64,000 nucleotides of DNA from assembly GCA_041821185.1 (NCBI GenBank), contig JBGUBD010000006.1, positions 248,001 through 312,000 on the forward strand, in the 5' to 3' direction. Both the position numbers and the translations under genes were made by a program. The notes under the pieces are model-generated. The model worked only from the letters and a program-made list of their open reading frames with translations, was not told the DNA's origin and searched no databases. This DNA comes from Phycisphaerales bacterium AB-hyl4 (lineage in GTDB: Bacteria > Planctomycetota > Phycisphaerae > Phycisphaerales > Phycisphaeraceae). Within the stretch, counting starts at the first letter, position 1; every line of letters begins with the position of its first letter. Shown here one piece after another: positions 46,381-58,399 of the stretch.

Positions 46381-46867
46381 CTTTCATAAGACCTTCATGT
46401 CAATAGTTCCCATTTGATTTCCATCGCCGGCGATCAGAGATCAGTTTATCGCGTGAGCAGCGTGGGGCATGAAAGAATTCTGCGCAAATCGGCTTCGACA
46501 CGGTCCGCGGGCCGGGTGGCCAGGCTTCTTCGGCCTTCAAAACGGTTTTTTCGCACCCTGACGACAGGCTGGTCGCGCTGTCGGGCCGTGGTTCGTGATG
46601 CAGTGGGCGTTTCCGCTCGCACTATGCCCAGTACCTCGGTTACGAGGTTGAAGGAGCGAAGTGTGCGCGTCCGACTGGTCGCCTGAGGCGACCGCCTGGC
46701 CGTGGCTGAAGAACGCACCGGCGATAACGCCGTCACTGGCGTCGCGGACGAGTTGAGGCCCCGTCTTGCGTAGGTGCTTGAAGGCGAGCCGTCACGTTGG
46801 AGCCTCGCCCGTCTAACGCTCGATCCGATCCTAATCGCCACCCACTGATTCATGATGGGTTGGTGGC
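46381..46867. other. Intergenic, no gene seen
   Basis: 487 bases between the lyase start and the recombinase stop, both on the minus strand. Open frames exist on both strands, but their composition is arginine-rich and they carry no motif. No clear promoter for the lyase. Confidence 0.4.
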
Positions 46868-48477
46868 TTATGCGGCTCGACGCCGGCAGTCATAGCAAGG
46901 TGGGACGGTCGTGCAACCTGCCTTGTGCAGGTACCGGCAGTCAGCATGGGTGAGGTGGATCACCAATCCCCGCCCTGACACGTCATGCCCCGGATGTGTC
47001 TCGTGCCCAGTTGATGACGCTGAACTGGGTGCGAGGCACATCGCCAAATCGCCGCTGTGGAGCGCCCAAGGCGGTAACCGCAGCGTGACGGTGGCGTTCT
47101 TCGTTTCCATGTCGACCTCAACCCGCTCGACGAAAGCCTTTAGGACGTTGCGAAGGGTGGCGGCGGGGAGGTTGACCAGTTGGGCGTCGAGGCCGCTGAG
47201 GCGCTCGATGACACGGTCAGCCAGTTCTTCGGGGGTCGAATCCACATCCACAATTTCCAACGCACGGGTCAGTTCGGCGATGCGATGCTCAAGGGCGCGA
47301 GCCTGGGCGTTCAGGCCCTTCAACACGGGCTTGGCATCCGCCAGGTCGGCATCGTCAAAGGTCTGAAAGATCAACTGCACGCGTTTGGCGATCGCATCCC
47401 GCTCCCGCTGGGCTTCGGCCAGTTGCCTTCGGCTGGCATCGGTGGAGGGGCGATCGGTGATGGCTTGCAGGACCCGATCACGCAGCATTGGCGCATCGAG
47501 CGGGACCTCGCGCATCAAGGCGACGACCGCCTTCTCCAGCGCTTCGGCGGGGATGAGCCGATTCAGGATCGAACCCTTGCGGTAGTTGGCGTTGCCCTTG
47601 CGATGACGGTAGTAGCGCTTCCGATGCTTCTCGTTGCCGCACATCACGCCGCTGAGGTCCTCGCCGTCTTGTGCAGCGAACAGCAGGCCGGTCAGGATGT
47701 AGGGGCTGTCCTTGTGTTTGTTCGTGGATCGCTTCTGGCAAGTGGGATCATTGCGCCGCTGCCACCGCTCCAGCAATACGTTCTCGATCTCCTGCCTCGC
47801 CTTCGTGACGAGCGGTTCGGGCAGGAAGCCCTTCATCAGCGGCTGTTCCTGCCACAACCACTCCGCCGGCGGGCGATGCTGCTTGGGCGCGACGTGGCAG
47901 TTGGCCAAGGTCTTGGCGTCCAAGTCGACCGCCTCGGGATGCTGTTCGCCGCGACGGTAGTAGATGCCCTGACTGATCCGCTGGCCGAGCGCAACGCCGC
48001 AGTAGATCGGGTTTTCGTAGATCGACTCGACCTGACGCTGGCTCCAGCCCTTGCCTGTCGGCGAGAGGATGCCACGACGGTTGAGCAGGTCAGCGATGCG
48101 TTTTCCGCCCCAGTGCTGGTTGTAGTGCAGATCGAAGATTTCGCGGACGACCTCGGTCTTCGCCTGCTCGCCGGACACGATCAGGACCTGTTCATCCTTC
48201 TGCTTGCGGTAGTGGCCTTTCACGCCGCCGCCAGCTCGGCCGAGCGTGTCGATGATCTCTTTCGTGTCATGGGTCAATTTATGTTGCCGCCCATCCGCGA
48301 GATTGCGGATGACGAACGATGGCTTGCCATCGCTGGTCAGGTAAAGGCGATCACAGCCATAGGGCGTGCGTGAGGTGACGCAGTTTCTGCCTTGCTTGAA
48401 GGCATGCATCATGCCTTGCACCGACCGTTGCCCGATGGAGCGAGCCTGTTCGCGGGCGGCGTCATACTTGGCAGTGG
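46868..48477 (-). pseudogene. Serine recombinase, C-terminal part, catalytic domain inverted away
   Basis: The frame is open from about ATAKYDAAREQARSIGQRSV (48475) to 46868. It holds the recombinase domain (SRTPYGCDRLYLT, GGKRIADLLNRRGILSPTGK GW split here, SIYENPIYCGV), a zinc-ribbon-like region (GVMCGNEKHRKRYY), and a coiled coil (ALEHRIAELTRALEIV). The resolvase catalytic domain that should precede it is on the opposite strand at 48478-48743. If that piece is flipped, its end (ATGDDLPEDG) joins directly to ATAKYD. As it stands the gene cannot make an active enzyme. Confidence 0.8.
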
Positions 48478-48743
48478 CTCCGGGCGGAGGGCGAGCGGCT
48501 GGGCATGGTGCTCGTCGACGAGATTATTCTCAAGGGCGTCAGCGGCTCACTGCCTGGCAAGCGAGACGATCTGCCACAACTGCTTGAGCGTAAACGCTCG
48601 GCGGATGATTACGATGTACTGCTCGTTCAACGATTGGATCGGCTGACGCGCGGCGGCACCAGCCACGGCTTCTGGATCGATCATGAATTCGAGAAGGCGG
48701 GGATTACGATTCTCGCCACCGGCGACGATCTTCCAGAGGATGG
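48478..48743 (+). pseudogene. Serine recombinase catalytic domain fragment (inverted piece)
   Basis: The plus strand reads LRAEGERLGMVLVDEIILKG, VSGSLPGKRDDLPQLLERKR, YDVLLVQRLDRLTRGGTSHG, WIDHEFEKAGITILATGDDL and PEDG. This is the central part of a large serine recombinase catalytic domain; the leading strand with the nucleophilic serine (YARVST-like) is missing. It points opposite to its own C-terminal half. Confidence 0.78.
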
Positions 48744-49753
48744 CCGCACATCGAGGCGAACACGTGGCGAAAGGTGTGCAGTTTGTATTTCGTGGGGTCG
48801 TTGAACCCGCACCGTTTGCACAGCCGCTTGAGTGACAGCAACAGCCGTCGTTCGCTGATCGGGCCGCCGCCGGCCGGATGCTTGGGGGAAGGGCGCGCTG
48901 TGAAGACCCGCTCGAACTTGCGCTCAACGGTGTCCAGGTAAGGCTTGAGGGCCGGGTTGAGCGGGATGCGACGCACACCTCGGTTCTTTGTCGTGCCGCC
49001 TGAACCGCCGCGCCGAACCACCACCACGCCATGCTCGCCGGCGTCGAAGAGGATGTCGGACCAGCGGAGTTCACGTACCTCGCCGATGCGCAGGCCGAGA
49101 TAAGCCATGGTGGCGTAAATCGCCGCCTCATGCGGGTCCGCTTCCCGCAGCAAGATGGACACTTGATCCGGCGTGAAGCAGGGCTGCTCGGTCGGGGCCG
49201 GTTCGCTGAGGCTGACGCCGACCAGCGGGTTCTCAGCCAGCAGCTTTTGCTTGTGCGCCCACTTGAACGCTTGCTTGATCAGGATGAGCCGGTCGTATCG
49301 TGTTTTTTCGCTGGCGCCGTTGTCCGCCAGCCATCGGTTGTAGCGCCAGAAATCGTCGGCGGTGAAGCTGGTTGCTGATCGCCGGCCGACCGTGGTCGAC
49401 CACGCCACCAGCGACAGCAGCCCGGCTTCATACTTCTGAACCGTCTTCGGCGCTCGGCCTTCCCCTCGCTTGAGGTCGAGGTACTTCTCTCGCATCTCTG
49501 CGATGGTGAGCGCGTACTTCTTTGGTTTCACCTCGCCAGCCCGAATCCGCTCGCAGATCGCAAACGCTTTCCGCACGGCCGCATCCTTGCGGCGGGTCTT
49601 GAGCGCCTCGTACTGGTGCCTGCCTTCGTACGACCACTGGGCAGTCCACGTGTTGCTGACATACCGGCTGCCGTCGGCCCTGCGGTAGACCCGCCGGCCG
49701 ATGGTGATGCGGGGCACCGTTCCCTCACAGACATGGCGGTCGGCGAGCTTCAT
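48704..49753 (-). pseudogene. Tyrosine integrase, C-terminus lost
   Basis: 349 residues from the ATG at 49753 (AAGGAG upstream). A SAM-like core-binding domain (about 80-175, with RYNRWLADNGASEKTRYDRL) precedes the catalytic domain: GLRIGEVRELRW (Arg222), TTKNRGVRRIPL (Lys256), HTFRHVFAS (His326, Arg329). After ASMC the reading runs into the inverted recombinase piece (GHPLEDRRRWRES). The final His/Trp and the nucleophilic tyrosine are absent, so strand exchange is impossible. Its place beside tRNA-Ser and the ATGA overlap with an excisionase-like gene identify it as the integrase of the island. Confidence 0.85.
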
Positions 49754-50106
49754 CGCTGGCGTGTCTCCTTGCGGGCAGAGTCGGCGGATGCGTCCTTGGC
49801 CGGTTCCTCGAAGGGCTTGGCCGAGCGGCGAGGCGAGGTGGCGTTGTTGGCGATCTCCAGCACGAACCGATCGCGCCAGAACCGCAGCGGTCGAGCACGA
49901 ATCGCGCTGTCGGGGAAGCGGTCCTGACTGACCAGCTTCTTCAGCGATCCGGGCGTGTAATGGCTGAGCTTCGCAGCCTGCTCCAGCGACAGGATGGGTG
50001 GAAACTGATCGGCGAGTGGAGCGAGGGCCGCCGCCACCTCCTCGATGGTGAGCGGACCGGAGGGCGGGGATGCGGGTGACGACGGTCGGGTGTGCTGCTT
50101 GTTCAT
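49750..50106 (-). CDS. Excisionase-like helix-turn-helix protein
   Basis: 118 residues from MNKQHTRP. After a Pro/Ser-rich start, ILSLEQAAKLSHYTPGSLKK then LVSQDRFPDSAIRARPLRFW make a winged-helix of the AlpA/Xis type, with the typical wing (RPLRFWRDRFVLEI). The stop overlaps the integrase start by ATGA, a normal xis-int arrangement. A start at 50142 is possible but less likely. Confidence 0.7.
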   Translation of the reverse strand: MNKQHTRPSSPASPPSGPLTIEEVAAALAPLADQFPPILSLEQAAKLSHYTPGSLKKLVSQDRFPDSAIRARPLRFWRDRFVLEIANNATSPRRSAKPFEEPAKDASADSARKETRQR

Positions 50107-50226
50107 AACCCGTTTTTCGACGGGGATGCGTAGAACGGCCACCGGTACACGAAATTACCGTGACGACTGGAAGGTGGAGATGGGCAAGGCGGGGACCGCA
50201 TCCCCCGCGCCCCCCGAACTTAGGCC

Positions 50227-50413
<187 letters not shown>

Positions 50414-50902
50414 AAAACGGGTAGTGTGGCCATTTTAGGCTCGTATCGTAGACGTTCCGGGGAGTTTGTAAAGCTGATTAACTTGCCGGGAGCGGTAAGG
50501 AAATTGACACTATCTATGTAATGCAGAGTTGCGGCGGCAGAGCCCGTGGGCTTAGGGAGGTGAACTCTATTTCAATAGAGGTGGCGGGCTTGCTGTCAGC
50601 GGACTTTACCAGGCCGATCGCTTGTTCCAGACTCTTGAAAGGGAAAATCTGTTGAACATTGACAAAATACACAGTTTTATCTGGTGTTGATGTCTGAACA
50701 TGCTATGCTCTGGCAGTTGCCTGTGGTCGCTGATCCCTTCTGCTGGCGTTCGACGTTTCCGCTCAACCGCATTGACGTCGTTTTGATGCCGGGCAATGTG
50801 CCCGGCTTTTTCAGGTCCGTGACACGATCGAGATTCCCGCATTTTGAGAACCATACCTGTTCGAAGCGAGACACCCGACGGTCACTCTGTTCGGAGTTTC
50901 GC
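50414..50902. other. Intergenic: tRNA promoter side and long leader of the RRM gene
   Basis: 489 bases between divergent genes. The tRNA-Ser promoter must be just right of 50413. A TTGACA at about 50658 may be part of a promoter for the RRM gene, giving a leader of about 200 bases, but the -10 is unclear. The leader contains a hairpin with T tract (50788-50811). Confidence 0.45.
50788..50811 (+). terminator. Terminator-like hairpin in the leader of the RRM gene
   Basis: GCCGGGC, loop AATGT, GCCCGGC, then TTTTT. A textbook intrinsic terminator about 90 bases before the RRM start. As no gene lies upstream on this strand, it may act as an attenuator of the leader. Confidence 0.6.
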
Positions 50903-51244
50903 ATGAAGATTTACGTTGGCAACATGTCCTTTACCAGCACCGAGGAAAGCCTCGAAGGTTTGTTCAGCAACTATGGCCAGGTCAGTGAAGTGGCTGTGGT
51001 GATGGACCGCGACACAGGTCGGCCACGCGGCTTTGCCTTTGTCACGATGGCGGACGATGGCGAAGCGAAAGCGGCCATCGAAGCGCTCAACGGCCAGGAG
51101 TTCGAAGGCCGAAGCCTGAACGTCAACGAAGCTCGGCCGCGTGAAGCGGGCGGCGGCGGCGGCGGCTATCGTGGCGGCGGTGGTGGTGGCGGCAACCGCG
51201 GCGGTGGCGGCAACCGTGGCGGTGGCGGCGGCGGACGCTGGTAA
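50903..51244 (+). CDS. RNA-binding protein, RRM plus glycine-rich tail
   Basis: 113 residues. One RRM: RNP-2 KIYVGNM (2-8) and RNP-1 RGFAFVTM (42-49), as in cyanobacterial Rbp and other bacterial cold-induced RRM proteins. From residue 83 the tail is almost only Gly with spaced Arg, Asn and Tyr (RGG-like). It likely binds mRNA and may act as a chaperone. It faces a DEAD-box helicase; the strong terminator after it separates them. Confidence 0.92.
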   Translation: MKIYVGNMSFTSTEESLEGLFSNYGQVSEVAVVMDRDTGRPRGFAFVTMADDGEAKAAIEALNGQEFEGRSLNVNEARPREAGGGGGGYRGGGGGGGNRGGGGNRGGGGGGRW

Positions 51245-51270
51245 GCAAACCGCTTAACACTTGAAGTTAA

Positions 51271-51307
51271 AGAGCCCCGGCCACATGCGTGGTCGGGGCT
51301 CTTTTTT
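51271..51307 (+). terminator. Terminator of the RRM gene
   Basis: AGAGCCCCGGCCAC, loop ATGC, GTGGTCGGGGCTCT, then TTTTT. Stem of 14 pairs with one G-T. It begins 26 bases after the stop codon. Confidence 0.88.
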
Positions 51308-51344
51308 GTTGGTGTAATGCCGTTTTGCCGTCAGTCTCGGGTGG

Positions 51345-51380
51345 GTCGAGCACCCACGGATGCAATCCGTGGGCTTCGAC
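51345..51380. repeat. Palindromic element (REP-like)
   Basis: CCCACGGAT (51353-51361), GCA, ATCCGTGGG (51365-51373) form a nine-base perfect stem, extended by GTCGA / TCGAC outside. No T tract. It lies between convergent genes. Confidence 0.55.
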
Positions 51381-51498
51381 GGTTAATTGGTGAGCCCGAG
51401 GTTGACGGGAAATCTGTGCGACGTCTTTGTCGCATGCGCTGCGGATCGCATCGCATGCGAGTTATGTGTGACGATCAGTTGATTTCAACATTGTCGGC

Positions 51499-52872
51499 TT
51501 ACGAGCCGGCGTGTCCGCCGCTGTTACCTCGACCACCACGTCGGCGGCGCGGCTTGGAGGCTGCGGTGTGGCCGCCGTCTGCCTTGCCGCCGCGTGCGGC
51601 CGCTCGGGGACGACGCGGTCGATCGCTGCCGCCTGCGTTCGCGTTGCGGTTGCGGGCGGGGCGACGTCGCGATCGGTTGCCGCCGGTGGATGACAATGGG
51701 GATTGGATCATGCCCGCCATCATCGACTGTTCTGTCTCGGTGTAATCCGGGCAGTCGGTGCGGACGGCGATGTTCTTACGGATCAACTGCTGAATGGCGA
51801 GCAGGTTGCCCCGCTCGTCGTGATCACAGAACGAGATGGCGGCCCCGGACGCTCCCGCGCGGGCGGTACGGCCGATGCGGTGTACATATGTCTCTGGCTC
51901 GTGGGTCAGGTCATAGTTGATCACATGACTGATGCCGTCGACGTCAATGCCGCGTGCGGCGATGTCGGTGGCGACGAGCACGTTCGTTCGGCCGAGTGTG
52001 AAGTTCTTCAACGCCCGCTCGCGTGCGTTTTGTGTCTTGTTGCCGTGGATCGCTTCGGCAGGCAGGCTTTGCGTGCGAAGCTGCTTGACCACGCGGTCCG
52101 CGCCGTGCTTCGTGCGGGTGAAGACGATGGCTCGGCTGATGCTGGTTTCTCCCAGCAGGTGAGCGAGCAGGGTGGGCTTGTTCTTCCGCGTGACGAAGTA
52201 GACGGACTGGTCGATGGCGTCGACCGTTGGCTTCTCGGGCGTCACTTCCACGGTGGCGGGGTCGGACAGCAGGGTGTCCGCCAAGTGACGGATTTCGCGC
52301 GGCATGGTGGCGGAGAACAGCAGTGTCTGCCGCTTTTTGGGCAGGTGTTCGACGATGCGCTGGATGTCGCGGATGAAGCCCATGTCGAGCATGCGGTCGG
52401 CTTCGTCGAGGACGAGCATCTCAATGGCGCTGAGATCGACGTGGCCTTGGCCCATCAGGTCTTGCAGTCGGCCGGGGGTGGCGACGATGACGTCGACGCC
52501 GCGGCGCAACGCCTTGACCTGTGGGTTCTGGTTCACACCGCCGAAGATGACTGTGCCGTTGATCGACAGGTGCTGGCCGTAGGTGACAAAGCTGTCGGCG
52601 ATCTGGCGGACGAGTTCGCGCGTCGGGCCGAGCACGAGGCAGCGAGGCCGCTTCGTTTTGCCCTTGGGCGGCGATGATTCGGACAAGCGGTGCAATGCGG
52701 GCAGCGCGAACGCGGCCGTCTTGCCTGTGCCTGTCTGGGCGCTGCCGAGCACGTCACGGCCGTCGAGGACGTGCGGGATCGTACCAGCTTGAATGGGAGT
52801 AGCGACGCTGTAGCCTTCACTGGCGACAGTACGGAGGATCGGCTCGTTGAGCCGAAGGTCCACAAACTTCAT
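51499..52872 (-). CDS. DEAD-box RNA helicase
   Basis: 457 residues. Q motif with [18 protein letters not shown] (45-52), [28 protein letters not shown] (about 155), SATMPRE, then domain 2 with [30 protein letters not shown] and [10 protein letters not shown]. The tail is Arg/Gly-rich and basic, as in RhlE-type helicases. The start at 52872 has AAGGA nine bases upstream. It unwinds RNA duplexes in ribosome assembly or mRNA decay; its convergence with the RRM gene suggests a cold-response pair. Confidence 0.93.
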   Translation of the reverse strand: MKFVDLRLNEPILRTVASEGYSVATPIQAGTIPHVLDGRDVLGSAQTGTGKTAAFALPALHRLSESSPPKGKTKRPRCLVLGPTRELVRQIADSFVTYGQHLSINGTVIFGGVNQNPQVKALRRGVDVIVATPGRLQDLMGQGHVDLSAIEMLVLDEADRMLDMGFIRDIQRIVEHLPKKRQTLLFSATMPREIRHLADTLLSDPATVEVTPEKPTVDAIDQSVYFVTRKNKPTLLAHLLGETSISRAIVFTRTKHGADRVVKQLRTQSLPAEAIHGNKTQNARERALKNFTLGRTNVLVATDIAARGIDVDGISHVINYDLTHEPETYVHRIGRTARAGASGAAISFCDHDERGNLLAIQQLIRKNIAVRTDCPDYTETEQSMMAGMIQSPLSSTGGNRSRRRPARNRNANAGGSDRPRRPRAAARGGKADGGHTAASKPRRRRGGRGNSGGHAGS

Positions 52873-53077
52873 CTTTTTGAGTCCTTCGAGGATGCACACC
52901 GCAACGGGATCGGCGGGTGCCGAAGGACAACCGGTCGATGCGCCACAACTGGGCTCTGAGTTAGATCGGGGTTTGCCGTGAGGCGGAAGATCAATCCAGG
53001 CGGGCAGTTGAGTCCGGGAGTATAGCAGCTTCTACTGTCAAAAGCGAGTCGGCAGGAAATTTTGCCAAAACCGGCTG

Positions 53078-53986
53078 TCAGATGGTGTCGGGGTTGTCGG
53101 CCGCGGCCGATTCCGGCTGCTTGGGTGCGGCGTAGTCCGTGTGTTCGAAACACTCGGCGAGGATGGCCTGCTCGACGTAGCCGCGGCGCGGGGCCTGGGC
53201 GGGGACGCGGATGATCAGGTGCACTTCGCCGGCGGAGGGGATCTGCATCGTCACCCGCGGCTCGACGCTGGGCGTGTCGAGTCCCTGCTGCTCGCTGATG
53301 CGCTTCATGTGGCGGCGAACTTCGGGCAGGTAGGGGTCGCATTGATGCTTCGCGGCCGCGAGCAGCGCCCGCTGGGCGGTGCGCCAGTCGTCTTCCCGTT
53401 TGAATGGCACGGTGAATACGTGCAGGACGAAGTCGTGCGTGTAGCTTTCGTTGATTACCGGCTCGGAGACGAACAGAGCGTTGGGGATGACGACGACGCG
53501 GCCGGTGCGCTGGTGTGTGAGCTTGCCGGGGCCGATCTCCATGATGGTGGTGGCGAGCAGGTTCTGGTCGATCACATCGCCGCGGATGTCTTTGATCTGG
53601 ATGCGGTCGCCGATGGTGAACGAGCGGGCGCCGGTTTTCAGCACTGAACCGCTGACGCAGAGGATCAGTTCCTTGGTGGCGACGACAAAGGCGACCGCGA
53701 TGGCCACCACGGACAGTGCGAGGGTGCGCAGCTCTGAGCCCCAGATGATCACGAGCCCCAGCAGCAGGAGCAGCAGCAGGCCGTTGCGTGTCTGCACCAG
53801 CCAGCGGCGGCGCAGGTCGTGCGAGGCGACACCGCGCTTGATGGCGCGGCCGACGGCGGCTCGTGCGATCACGACCACCAGCACGAGCAGGGCAGTGCTG
53901 ACCAATGCCTCCAGCCAATCGCTCATGAACGGCTGCACGGTGGTGGGATCAGATGTCGCGGCGGGATCGAACATGCCCGTCATCAT
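53078..53986 (-). CDS. MscS-family protein (small)
   Basis: 302 residues with three or four membrane helices (LVSTALLVLVVVIARAAVG, GLLLLLLLGLVIIWGSEL, LALSVVAIAVAFVVATKELI), then an MscS beta domain: IGDRIQIKDIRGDVIDQNLL, VVVIPNALFVSEPVINESYT and a soluble C-terminus. It should be a tension- or ligand-gated pore in the inner membrane. The gene diverges from a second, larger MscS gene. Confidence 0.88.
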   Translation of the reverse strand: MMTGMFDPAATSDPTTVQPFMSDWLEALVSTALLVLVVVIARAAVGRAIKRGVASHDLRRRWLVQTRNGLLLLLLLGLVIIWGSELRTLALSVVAIAVAFVVATKELILCVSGSVLKTGARSFTIGDRIQIKDIRGDVIDQNLLATTIMEIGPGKLTHQRTGRVVVIPNALFVSEPVINESYTHDFVLHVFTVPFKREDDWRTAQRALLAAAKHQCDPYLPEVRRHMKRISEQQGLDTPSVEPRVTMQIPSAGEVHLIIRVPAQAPRRGYVEQAILAECFEHTDYAAPKQPESAAADNPDTI

Positions 53987-54106
53987 AACCGAGCGAAGAC
54001 GGGGGATTCGACCGCGCGACCAGTGATCGGGTTTGGCGCAGGCGGTGGGGCGACTAACCTATTAGCTTGCTTGCTGGCTGGAATGAACCGAGAAAGTAGA
54101 TCGACC

Positions 54107-55960
54107 ATGCGTCAAACGCTTCTGCTGCCGATGATGTTGTTGTTTCTTCTGGTGGTCTTATGGCTGCCCGGCGGATCGGCCGTCGCACAGGCGGACGAGG
54201 CGGGCCCGGCAGGGGATGCGGTCGCTGCCGATGCGTCGGCCGACGATGCTTCGTCCGGCTGGCCGGAGCCGCCGGCACCTTCGCCGCGGCCGGATGCGGC
54301 GAGGATGGCGCTGGATCTCAGTTCGCCGCGTGCAACGTTGCTGCGGACTTACTTCCCCGCGATTAATCGCATCAATCGCGAAGAGGGCGACCTCGACGAA
54401 GCATGGCGGCATGTGCTGGCGACGATGCAGTGGCAGGATGTGATGAGCGAAGAAGGAGCGCGGCTGGCGGCGAAACGGCTGCTGGACGTGTTCGATCGGC
54501 TGGGCGAGATTCGCGATGATGATCTGCCAGGTGAGCGTGATCTGGCGGACGTTGACATCAACCGCTTCATCTTTTTCCCGCATCCCGTGCGTCACGTGTG
54601 GGTGTGGGAATCGCTGGAGCGGTTTGATCGTTGGCCGGATGGTCAGATCGTGTTCGTGCGGACGAATGCGGGCTGGCAGTTTTCCGCCGAGACGGTGGCG
54701 GGCATTGAGGCGTTGGCGCAGAGCATGGCCCCTTTGCCGCCGCGTCATCTTGCGCCGCAGGTGCACGCGACCGAGCAATTTATGAATGTGCTCGGGCCCA
54801 CGTTCCACCAGACGCCTTACTGGGGTTGGCTTGTATTGTTGGGCGGTATTTTTGCCGGTCTCGTGGCGGGCAAGCTGGTCAGTGCGGCTTTACGCCGGGC
54901 GGGGGATCGACTGGAGCAACGCGGTTGGCCGGCGCGGGCTTTGCTGTTTCAAGACGTGGCGAGCCCGGCGAGCCTGGCATTGTTCGGGCTCGGCCTGGCG
55001 ATGGGGCTGGAAGCGTTGGTGCTGACGGAAGAACTCACGGAGCTTCGTGGGCAGGTGTTTCAGTTCCTCTACCTGTTCGCGCTGGGCTGGTTCCTGTTCA
55101 ACCTGGTGAACATCATTGAGGTTGCGCTCCGCCGGGCGACGGAACGCACGAGCGGCATGCTTGACGACATTGTCGTGACGCTCATCCGCAGGGCATTGCG
55201 CATTTTTCTTGTGGTGATGTTTGCCCTGGTCGTGGCGGAGAACGTGTTCGACCTGAACGTAACCGCGTGGATTGCCGGCTTCGGCATCGTGGGTTTGGGC
55301 ATCTCGCTCGCTGCGCAGGATTCGATCCGCAACCTCTTCGGCTCAATCACCGTGCTTCTCGACAAACCATTCAAGGTGGGCGACTTCATCACGTTCGATG
55401 GCCAGTCCGGCGGTGTGGAATCGATCGGCTTCCGCTCGACACGCATGCGCCTGCTTACCGGGCATTTGCTCACCATCCCCAACGCCCGGTTCATTGATTC
55501 GAACGTTGAGAACATCACGGCTCGGCCGGCAATTCGTCGGCATATGAACATCTCGATCACTTACGACACGCCAACCGAGAAGCTCGAAGAAGCAGTCCAG
55601 ATCGTCAAGGACATTCTCAATAGCGAGGAAGTGGTGGAGGAAGGGCGATTCGACATGGAAAAATCGCCACCGCGAGCTGCGTTTGATGCGTTGAACGCCG
55701 ACAACCTGAACATCACCGCGCTTTATTGGTACCAGATTGCGGGTGATCCGGATCGCGGCTTTTTCACTTACATCAACCACTGTCAGCTTGTGAACATCAA
55801 GCTCATCACCGCTTTCCGCGAAGCGGGAATCGACTTCGCCTTCCCGACGCAGACGCTTTACCTCGCGGGCGACCAGGACCGGGAGCTTTCCGTGCGAATG
55901 CTGCGTGATGACCCCTCATCCAACGGGGCCTCGACGGAGCCACAGCCAAGGCCAAGCTGA
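54107..55960 (+). CDS. MscS-family mechanosensitive channel with periplasmic domain
   Basis: 617 residues. A signal peptide (about 1-28, ending VAQADE) leads to a Pro/Ala-rich linker and a periplasmic domain of about 190 residues; then helices (WLVLLGGIFAGLVAGKLVSA and others), TM3 with IAGFGIVGLGISLAAQDSIR and the beta domain FKVGDFITFDGQSGGVESIG, TIPNARFIDSNVENIT. The order fits MscK/YnaI-like larger members. An upstream ATG at 54083 is possible. Confidence 0.88.
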   Translation: MRQTLLLPMMLLFLLVVLWLPGGSAVAQADEAGPAGDAVAADASADDASSGWPEPPAPSPRPDAARMALDLSSPRATLLRTYFPAINRINREEGDLDEAWRHVLATMQWQDVMSEEGARLAAKRLLDVFDRLGEIRDDDLPGERDLADVDINRFIFFPHPVRHVWVWESLERFDRWPDGQIVFVRTNAGWQFSAETVAGIEALAQSMAPLPPRHLAPQVHATEQFMNVLGPTFHQTPYWGWLVLLGGIFAGLVAGKLVSAALRRAGDRLEQRGWPARALLFQDVASPASLALFGLGLAMGLEALVLTEELTELRGQVFQFLYLFALGWFLFNLVNIIEVALRRATERTSGMLDDIVVTLIRRALRIFLVVMFALVVAENVFDLNVTAWIAGFGIVGLGISLAAQDSIRNLFGSITVLLDKPFKVGDFITFDGQSGGVESIGFRSTRMRLLTGHLLTIPNARFIDSNVENITARPAIRRHMNISITYDTPTEKLEEAVQIVKDILNSEEVVEEGRFDMEKSPPRAAFDALNADNLNITALYWYQIAGDPDRGFFTYINHCQLVNIKLITAFREAGIDFAFPTQTLYLAGDQDRELSVRMLRDDPSSNGASTEPQPRPS

Positions 55961-56009
55961 CGACGGGGACGCAGGGTTGCAGTGGCGGTGGCAAGGCCGA
56001 TCGGCCATA

Positions 56010-56061
56010 AACAATACCTGCTCTGGGAACTGCGGACGCAGCTGCCAGAGCAGGTATTGTT
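56010..56061. terminator. Large perfect inverted repeat between convergent genes
   Basis: AACAATACCTGCTCTGG (56010-56026) and CCAGAGCAGGTATTGTT (56045-56061) are perfect 17-base arms, and the 18-base loop itself holds CTGCG/CGCAG. It lies between the ends of the MscS gene and atpA, so it is probably a bidirectional terminator, although T tracts are short. Confidence 0.6.
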
Positions 56062-56101
56062 GCAAGATCAAATTTTACAGCGAGCTCGTTTGGCCGTCGC
56101 C

Positions 56102-57637
<1,536 letters not shown>

Positions 57638-57699
57638 GGCTATGGTCCGGTGTCGTAAGGCGCAGGCAGTGCAGCTTAAGCTGCACTGCCTTGCGGGGG

Positions 57700-58284
57700 T
57701 TAGTCGTTGGTCCGTTGACGGGCTTTTTCCCGTCCCGCGTTGATCATGTTCTGCTTGAGCAGCCGAAGCTGCGTGGCGACGCTGCCGTCGATGACCTTGT
57801 CGCCGACGCGGAGCTTGATGCCGCCGATGAGCGATTCGTCGACGTACTGGTGCAGCACGATTTCTTTGTTCAGGTGCTTGCCGATGGTAGCGGCGACGTC
57901 GGCGGCCTGGGCGTCGTCCATGCGGGCGGCGACGAAGGCGTCGACTTCGACGATGCCGCGCTTCTCCGCGATGAGGTCGCTGAACGCCTGCACGATGCCC
58001 GGCAGCGCGTTGAGCCGACCCTTGCGGTTGACTACCTGGAGGAAGCGGTAGAGCAGGTCGGAGACATTGCCATTGAACAGGCGTTCGATCATCGCGCTGC
58101 GCTCAGCCTCGGCGAGCGTTCGGCTACTGAGCAGGCGGCCGAGGTCGGGCTGGTCGGTGATCAGCGTGCCGAGTTCGTCGACTTCGCCGGCCAGCGCGTC
58201 GAGCGCGCTTTGGGCTTCGCCCATCTCGAACAGCGCCTGGGCGTAGGCCCGGTCGACGGCGTTGGTTTTGGTGGTGGTCGTCAT
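57700..58284 (-). CDS. atpH: F-type ATP synthase subunit delta
   Basis: 194 residues. It starts [20 protein letters not shown] and ends with [20 protein letters not shown] plus QLRLLKQ, the typical C-terminal signature of the delta/OSCP family. It links F1 to the b stalk. I start at the ATG at 58284; the frame runs 46 codons further up without family similarity. Confidence 0.93.
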   Translation of the reverse strand: MTTTTKTNAVDRAYAQALFEMGEAQSALDALAGEVDELGTLITDQPDLGRLLSSRTLAEAERSAMIERLFNGNVSDLLYRFLQVVNRKGRLNALPGIVQAFSDLIAEKRGIVEVDAFVAARMDDAQAADVAATIGKHLNKEIVLHQYVDESLIGGIKLRVGDKVIDGSVATQLRLLKQNMINAGREKARQRTND

Positions 58285-58399
58285 GTTGAAGTCTCTGTCG
58301 TTCCAAGCCGCGGATTCGTGGCATGAAGCCTGGGGGCGACCGGCGATCCGGCCCTTCGTCGCGTTGCTCCTCAGGGCTCGGCTTGGGGGGATGGTCAGT

